Part shown: positions 23,258 through 26,428 of the stretch, one piece after another
Layout of the letters: every line of letters starts with the position of its first letter
Numbering within the stretch: the stretch's first letter is position 1
From: a virus
IMG/VR virus record: IMGVR_UViG_3300006166_000009
Location: 1-26,428 of that record
Length of the DNA stretch: 26,428 bases
Reading direction: 5' to 3' (one strand)
The notes under the pieces: generated by a model
The model's input: only the letters and a program-made list of their open reading frames with translations
Told to the model about the DNA's origin: nothing
Databases searched by the model: none
Position numbers and translations under genes: made by a program

Positions 23258-23911
23258 ATGTACGACATTAAAGAGCTCACAAAAGAGATTCATCAAAACG
23301 CTGAACGACAAGAGTTTGTAAAAACTCTAATGAGTGGTACGATTCGTCCTGAATTGTACGCTATCTATTTGTATAATCAGTTACAATGTTATTCTGTACT
23401 AGAGAAGTATGGAATGCACAATGACTTGTTTAGACAGACACCTGGTCTACAAAGAGCAGAAAACATACATAGAGATTACAAAAAATTGTGGCCTGATCTA
23501 TCAAACCCACCTCGTATAACTGATAGTACAAAAAAATACATAGAACATATAGAAACTATACAAGACGATCCAGAAAAATTATACGGACACATTTATGTTA
23601 GACATTTAGGTGATCTATCTGGTGGTCAAATGATTTCTAAAAAAGTACCTGTCAAAGCTTATTATGATTTTCAAGGCAAAGGACAAGAGTATAAAAGAAT
23701 TGTAAAAGAAATCATAAACGAATATTTAAACACATACCAAATTAATGTTATGGCTGAAGTAGAGTATGCTTTTAAATCAGCTACAAATTTATTTATTGAG
23801 ATGAATGAAATCGGTAAACCTCTAGTGTTGACAGATGAAGTTTATAATGAAGACAATAGAGATACAGAAAAAGATCCTTTCAAAGGAACAAGTATTGAAG
23901 GCAAAGACTAA
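23258..23911 (+). CDS. ho1: Haem oxygenase (biliverdin-forming)
   Basis: A 217-residue cytoplasmic enzyme expected to open haem to biliverdin IXalpha, releasing CO and iron, with electrons from ferredoxin. The proximal haem ligand is H12 in EIHQNAE (the family's H-x-x-A-E), followed by FVKTLMSGTI. The distal helix holds YVRHLGDLSGGQ (113-124) with the flexible G-D-L-S-G-G that lets oxygen bind. Length matches bacterial and cyanobacterial HO1. The last 30 residues are an acidic tail beyond the usual domain. The stop and next start form TAATG, so it is translationally coupled to the bilin reductase, its natural partner. No clear ribosome site or own promoter precedes the ATG at 23258. It probably relies on read-through from the fibre genes. 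Confidence 0.93.
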   Translation: MYDIKELTKEIHQNAERQEFVKTLMSGTIRPELYAIYLYNQLQCYSVLEKYGMHNDLFRQTPGLQRAENIHRDYKKLWPDLSNPPRITDSTKKYIEHIETIQDDPEKLYGHIYVRHLGDLSGGQMISKKVPVKAYYDFQGKGQEYKRIVKEIINEYLNTYQINVMAEVEYAFKSATNLFIEMNEIGKPLVLTDEVYNEDNRDTEKDPFKGTSIEGKD

Positions 23912-24591
23912 TGATTTGGGATAGATTAGTTAAATTAGAAAAAGAAATTATTGAAATATTTGATAAACACTTGGTTGAATATAATGAACCAGGTATGGAT
24001 AGATTTAATCAACCAGGTTGGGTAAATCGTACTTGGTCTAATATGAGTATTAGACGAGCACACATTGATGTTGTGGATGCCAGAGAAACTAAAGGTCTTT
24101 GGATGGCACACATATGTTTATTTCCAATGTTAGAAAATGGAGGACCTATTTACGGTTTTGATATTATTGCAGGTAAGAAAAAAGTTACAGGCGCATTCCA
24201 CGACTTTAGTCCACTATTATTAAAAGAACATCCCTTAACAAAATATTTTATAGAAGAAAATAAATGGTTTAAACCAAGTAAAGAGAGAGAACTACCAGAT
24301 TGGGCAAAGGCAATCTTCAGTAAAGGTATGATTGCCGCTGGGAATATTACGGAAGAGAAAGAGTTAAATCAAATATGTACATTAGCAGTAGCAAATTTAA
24401 ACGCATATATTGATAAAATAAGTCATTTTAATAGTGATTCTAAAAAAGAAGATGTAATAAGAGCACAAAATTTCTATTGCGAACATCAACAACAGAATCC
24501 ACATACACCTAGAACAATGAAATCACTAGGTTTACCAGAGGATGATATAAAGTTATTTTGTGCTGATAATCTCTTTCCTACCATTAAATAA
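23911..24591 (+). CDS. pcyX: Ferredoxin-dependent bilin reductase, PcyX type
   Basis: A 226-residue bilin reductase. The PcyA-like core is visible: RRAHIDVV, WMAHICLFP, PIYGFDIIAG, AFHDFSPL (residues 48-102), and the C-terminal NFYCEHQQQNPHTPRT (187-201). Aligned by eye to PcyA, H67 and D84 match the catalytic His88 and Asp105, while PcyA Glu76 is Asp (D53). A kept Asp-His pair with Glu changed to Asp is the published mark of PcyX, which makes phycoerythrobilin from biliverdin in one four-electron enzyme. The product here is thus probably phycoerythrobilin. Electrons must come from host ferredoxin, as none is encoded in the window. The gene follows ho1 with a TAATG overlap. PcyA itself is the main alternative; PebS is far less similar in the motifs. 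Confidence 0.88.
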   Translation: MIWDRLVKLEKEIIEIFDKHLVEYNEPGMDRFNQPGWVNRTWSNMSIRRAHIDVVDARETKGLWMAHICLFPMLENGGPIYGFDIIAGKKKVTGAFHDFSPLLLKEHPLTKYFIEENKWFKPSKERELPDWAKAIFSKGMIAAGNITEEKELNQICTLAVANLNAYIDKISHFNSDSKKEDVIRAQNFYCEHQQQNPHTPRTMKSLGLPEDDIKLFCADNLFPTIK

Positions 24592-24595
24592 TTCT

Positions 24596-24603
24596 TATAA
24601 ATA
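24596..24603 (+). promoter_or_regulatory. T4-type late promoter of the neck genes
   Basis: An exact TATAAATA after the bilin reductase stop. AAGGA at 24615-24619 precedes the gene 13 ATG at 24625. The neck-gene mRNA can thus be made without the bilin genes. Confidence 0.72.
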
Positions 24604-24624
24604 GTATAAAAGATAAGGATTTTT

Positions 24625-25446
24625 ATGGCAGTACCATCTACACGAGAAACATTAAAGCAATACGCATTAAGAGCATTGGGTAAACCAGTGATTGAAATTA
24701 ATGCTGATGACGACCAATTAGAAGATAGAATAGACGAAGCCGTACAATATTTTCAACAATATCATTATGACGGTATTAGAAGAACATATCTAAAATACAA
24801 ATTAACAGCAGCTGATAAAGCTCGTTTAACTGGTTTAAATGCTTCTAGTGAAACAAAATCAGATTTAAAAGATACTTCAGTTTCAACAACTTGGTATGAA
24901 GATAATAATTATCTTGTAGTACCAGAGACCGTTCTTTCTATCATTAATATATTTCCAATTACAAATAAAGGTAATATGAATCTATTTGATGTTAGGTATC
25001 AATTAAGATTAAATGACCTGTATGATTTTTCTTCAACATCTATAATTAACTATGATGTTGTATTAAGACATTTAGATTTTTTAGATCATATACTTGTAGG
25101 TGAAAAACCTATGAGATTTAATCAACACGACAATAGATTATATATTGATATGGATTGGTCAAATGATTTACAAGAAGATGAGTACCTAGTAATAGAATGT
25201 TATAGAAGATTAGATCCAAATACTTATACAGATGTTTTCAATGACATTTATTTAAAAAGATATACTACTGCTCTATTCAAAAAACAATGGGGTGCTAACT
25301 TATCTAAATTTAATGGAGTTGCAATGGTTGGTGGCGTAACTTTAAATGGACAACAAATATATTCTGAAGCACTTGCTGATATAGAAAAATTAGAAACAGA
25401 AATAAGAACTACTTACGAATTAAACCCAGCCTTTATGATAGGATAA
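24625..25446 (+). CDS. gp13: Neck protein gp13 (T4-like)
   Basis: A 273-residue homologue of T4 gp13, which with gp14 forms the neck ring that closes the filled head and connects it to the tail. The N-terminal stretch (MAVPSTRETLKQYALRALGK, then PVIEINADDDQLEDRIDEAV) is the strongly conserved start in marine T4-like phages. It continues with YFQQYHYDG and a later RYTTALFKKQWGANLSKF block. T4 gp13 is about 309 residues, so this is a somewhat shorter form. It is the first gene after a late promoter, with a good AAGGA site, and is directly followed by gene 14, matching T4 order. Confidence 0.88.
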   Translation: MAVPSTRETLKQYALRALGKPVIEINADDDQLEDRIDEAVQYFQQYHYDGIRRTYLKYKLTAADKARLTGLNASSETKSDLKDTSVSTTWYEDNNYLVVPETVLSIINIFPITNKGNMNLFDVRYQLRLNDLYDFSSTSIINYDVVLRHLDFLDHILVGEKPMRFNQHDNRLYIDMDWSNDLQEDEYLVIECYRRLDPNTYTDVFNDIYLKRYTTALFKKQWGANLSKFNGVAMVGGVTLNGQQIYSEALADIEKLETEIRTTYELNPAFMIG

Positions 25447-25450
25447 TACT

Positions 25451-26263
25451 ATGCCAGTTAATCATTACTTTCAAGGTGGAAACGGCATTGGTAATCAAAA
25501 CGAGAAAAGACTTTACGAAGACTTAATCGTGGAGGGGCTAAAGATTTACGGCCACGATGTTTATTACCTGCCAAGAACACTAGTCAATAGAGATTTAATT
25601 CTAGGAGAAGATACAACTTCTCGTTTTGATGACTCTTGGATGGTAGAGATGTATGTAGAATCAACTGAAGGTTTTGCAGGTCAACAAGAAATAGTTTCAA
25701 AATTTGGTTTAGAGATTAGAGAAGACACAACATTTATGGTGTCTAAAAGAGCTTGGGACTATCACGTGGGATTAAAAGATAGTTTAATTGCTACAGGTAG
25801 ACCAAACGAAGGTGATATAATTTACTATCCTTTGATGAACTCATTTTTTGAGATTCAATTTGTTGAAGATCAGGAACCTTTCTTTGCGTTAGGTCAATTA
25901 CCAGTTTACAAATTAAGAGTGACTCGTTGGGAGTATTCTTCGGAAGGATTGAATACTGGTTTAGAGGCAATAGATGGTGCTGAAGACAAGTACACATTAA
26001 ATCAATTAAATTACAAATTTAGTTTAGAGAGTGGTCAAGTTGCTTTAGATGGTGAAGGATCAATACTATTAGAACAAGATTTACCATCAGGAGAGCCTAC
26101 TTTCTTAATGAACGAAGACTTTACAGCATCCGCATTACAAACTCAATCATCTTATGCTTCTAATACAGATTTGGATACTGAAGCAGGTTTTGATACATCA
26201 TCAGCGCTAGATGATATATTAGACTTTACAGAAAGAAATCCATTTGGAGATGAGGATAATTAA
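25451..26263 (+). CDS. gp14: Neck protein gp14 (T4-like)
   Basis: A 270-residue homologue of T4 gp14, the partner of gp13 in the head-to-tail neck. The start MPVNHYFQGGNGIGNQNEKR, followed by LYEDLIVEGLKIYGHDVYYLP and the RDLILGEDTTSRFDDSW block (residues about 48-64), is the typical family N-terminus. The C-terminal 70 residues are acidic and Ser/Thr-rich, as in marine versions, and finish with DFTERNPFGDEDN. Length is close to T4 gp14 (about 256). AGGA at 25440-25443 is the ribosome site inside the end of gene 13. Its TAA overlaps the next ATG. Confidence 0.88.
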   Translation: MPVNHYFQGGNGIGNQNEKRLYEDLIVEGLKIYGHDVYYLPRTLVNRDLILGEDTTSRFDDSWMVEMYVESTEGFAGQQEIVSKFGLEIREDTTFMVSKRAWDYHVGLKDSLIATGRPNEGDIIYYPLMNSFFEIQFVEDQEPFFALGQLPVYKLRVTRWEYSSEGLNTGLEAIDGAEDKYTLNQLNYKFSLESGQVALDGEGSILLEQDLPSGEPTFLMNEDFTASALQTQSSYASNTDLDTEAGFDTSSALDDILDFTERNPFGDEDN

Positions 26264-26428
26264 TGTTAGGTAATAGATTTTATAATCAAAGTTTAAGAAA
26301 ACTTATTATTGCATTTGGACAAGTATTTAATAATGTAGTTATACAAAGAACTAATAGTACAGGTGGTGTAACTGCTAGAATAAAAGTACCTCTTGCATAT
26401 GCACCTAAAGAAAAATTTATGGTCAGAT
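26263..26428 (+). CDS. gp15: Tail-completion/sheath-terminator protein gp15 (5' part)
   Basis: The window ends inside this gene; 55 codons are visible. The start (MLGNRFYNQSLRKLIIAFGQ, then VFNNVVIQRT) and IKVPLAYAPKEKFMVR align by eye with T4 gp15 (FYNSSFRRY...GDLFSNIQIKR...VPITYASKEHFM). gp15 caps the tail tube and sheath and joins the tail to the neck. The ATG overlaps the gene 14 stop (TAATG). The order 13-14-15 confirms the T4-like identity of the phage. Confidence 0.85.
   Translation, partial: MLGNRFYNQSLRKLIIAFGQVFNNVVIQRTNSTGGVTARIKVPLAYAPKEKFMVR

Noticed and set aside
23911-24591. Assignment of the bilin reductase as cyanophage PebS
   Set aside because: The motifs around residues 48-102 and the C-terminal QQQN-x-H-T block follow PcyA/PcyX, and the Glu-to-Asp change with kept His fits PcyX.
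1-26428. CRISPR arrays, insertion sequences, rRNA or tRNA genes
   Set aside because: None seen on either strand: no regularly spaced direct repeats, no transposase, and no tRNA-like cloverleaf in the short intergenic gaps.

Overview
The window is a stretch of an AT-rich (about one-third G+C by eye), T4-like, contractile-tailed phage genome, very probably marine. The right end carries the neck and tail-completion genes 13, 14 and the start of 15 in T4 order. Most virion genes are preceded by exact T4-type late promoters (TATAAATA). The tail-fibre proteins are of the kind seen in marine T4-like phages. No psbA-type photosynthesis gene is present. The bilin reductase looks like PcyX, a phage enzyme that earlier work traced to phages of non-cyanobacterial, probably alphaproteobacterial, hosts. 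A heterotrophic AT-rich marine proteobacterial host is therefore my inference.

Layout. (1) Positions 1-9429, + strand: a tightly overlapping operon of small-molecule or glycan tailoring enzymes. It holds a NodU/TobZ-type carbamoyltransferase, two different nitroreductase-fold proteins, a class I methyltransferase, three GT-A-like glycosyltransferases, an unknown protein, a probable non-haem iron oxygenase, a TctA permease and an ATP-grasp ligase. No late promoter motif was found here. (2) Positions 9426-10208, - strand: a TctC/Bug-like periplasmic binding protein with a signal peptide. It is the only minus-strand gene and has its own near-consensus sigma70 promoter. (3) Positions 10304-23227, + strand: a late module of small virion proteins and large adhesin or fibre proteins, including a 1553-residue fibre with seven carbohydrate-binding-like modules, a beta-propeller protein and a short version of the large fibre. 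(4) Positions 23258-24591: haem oxygenase and PcyX-type bilin reductase, a two-gene pigment cassette between the fibres and the neck genes. (5) Positions 24596 to the end: genes 13, 14 and 15.

How the parts may work together. The transporter parts (TctA, TctC) and the ATP-grasp ligase could alter uptake or use of organic acids during infection. The carbamoyl-, methyl- and glycosyltransferases could modify a glycan or small molecule. Haem oxygenase plus PcyX would turn haem into biliverdin and then a bilin, with reductant from host ferredoxin. Because the cassette has no visible promoter of its own, it is probably expressed late by read-through from the fibre genes.

A separate base-level signal runs through the whole window. 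The pentamers ACAGT and ACTGT (ACWGT) are completely absent by hand scan, although ACAG and ACTG each occur about a hundred times followed by other bases. CATG and TCGA are also absent. Thr-Val pairs are written with ACG or ACC before GT. This looks like selection against specific recognition sites.
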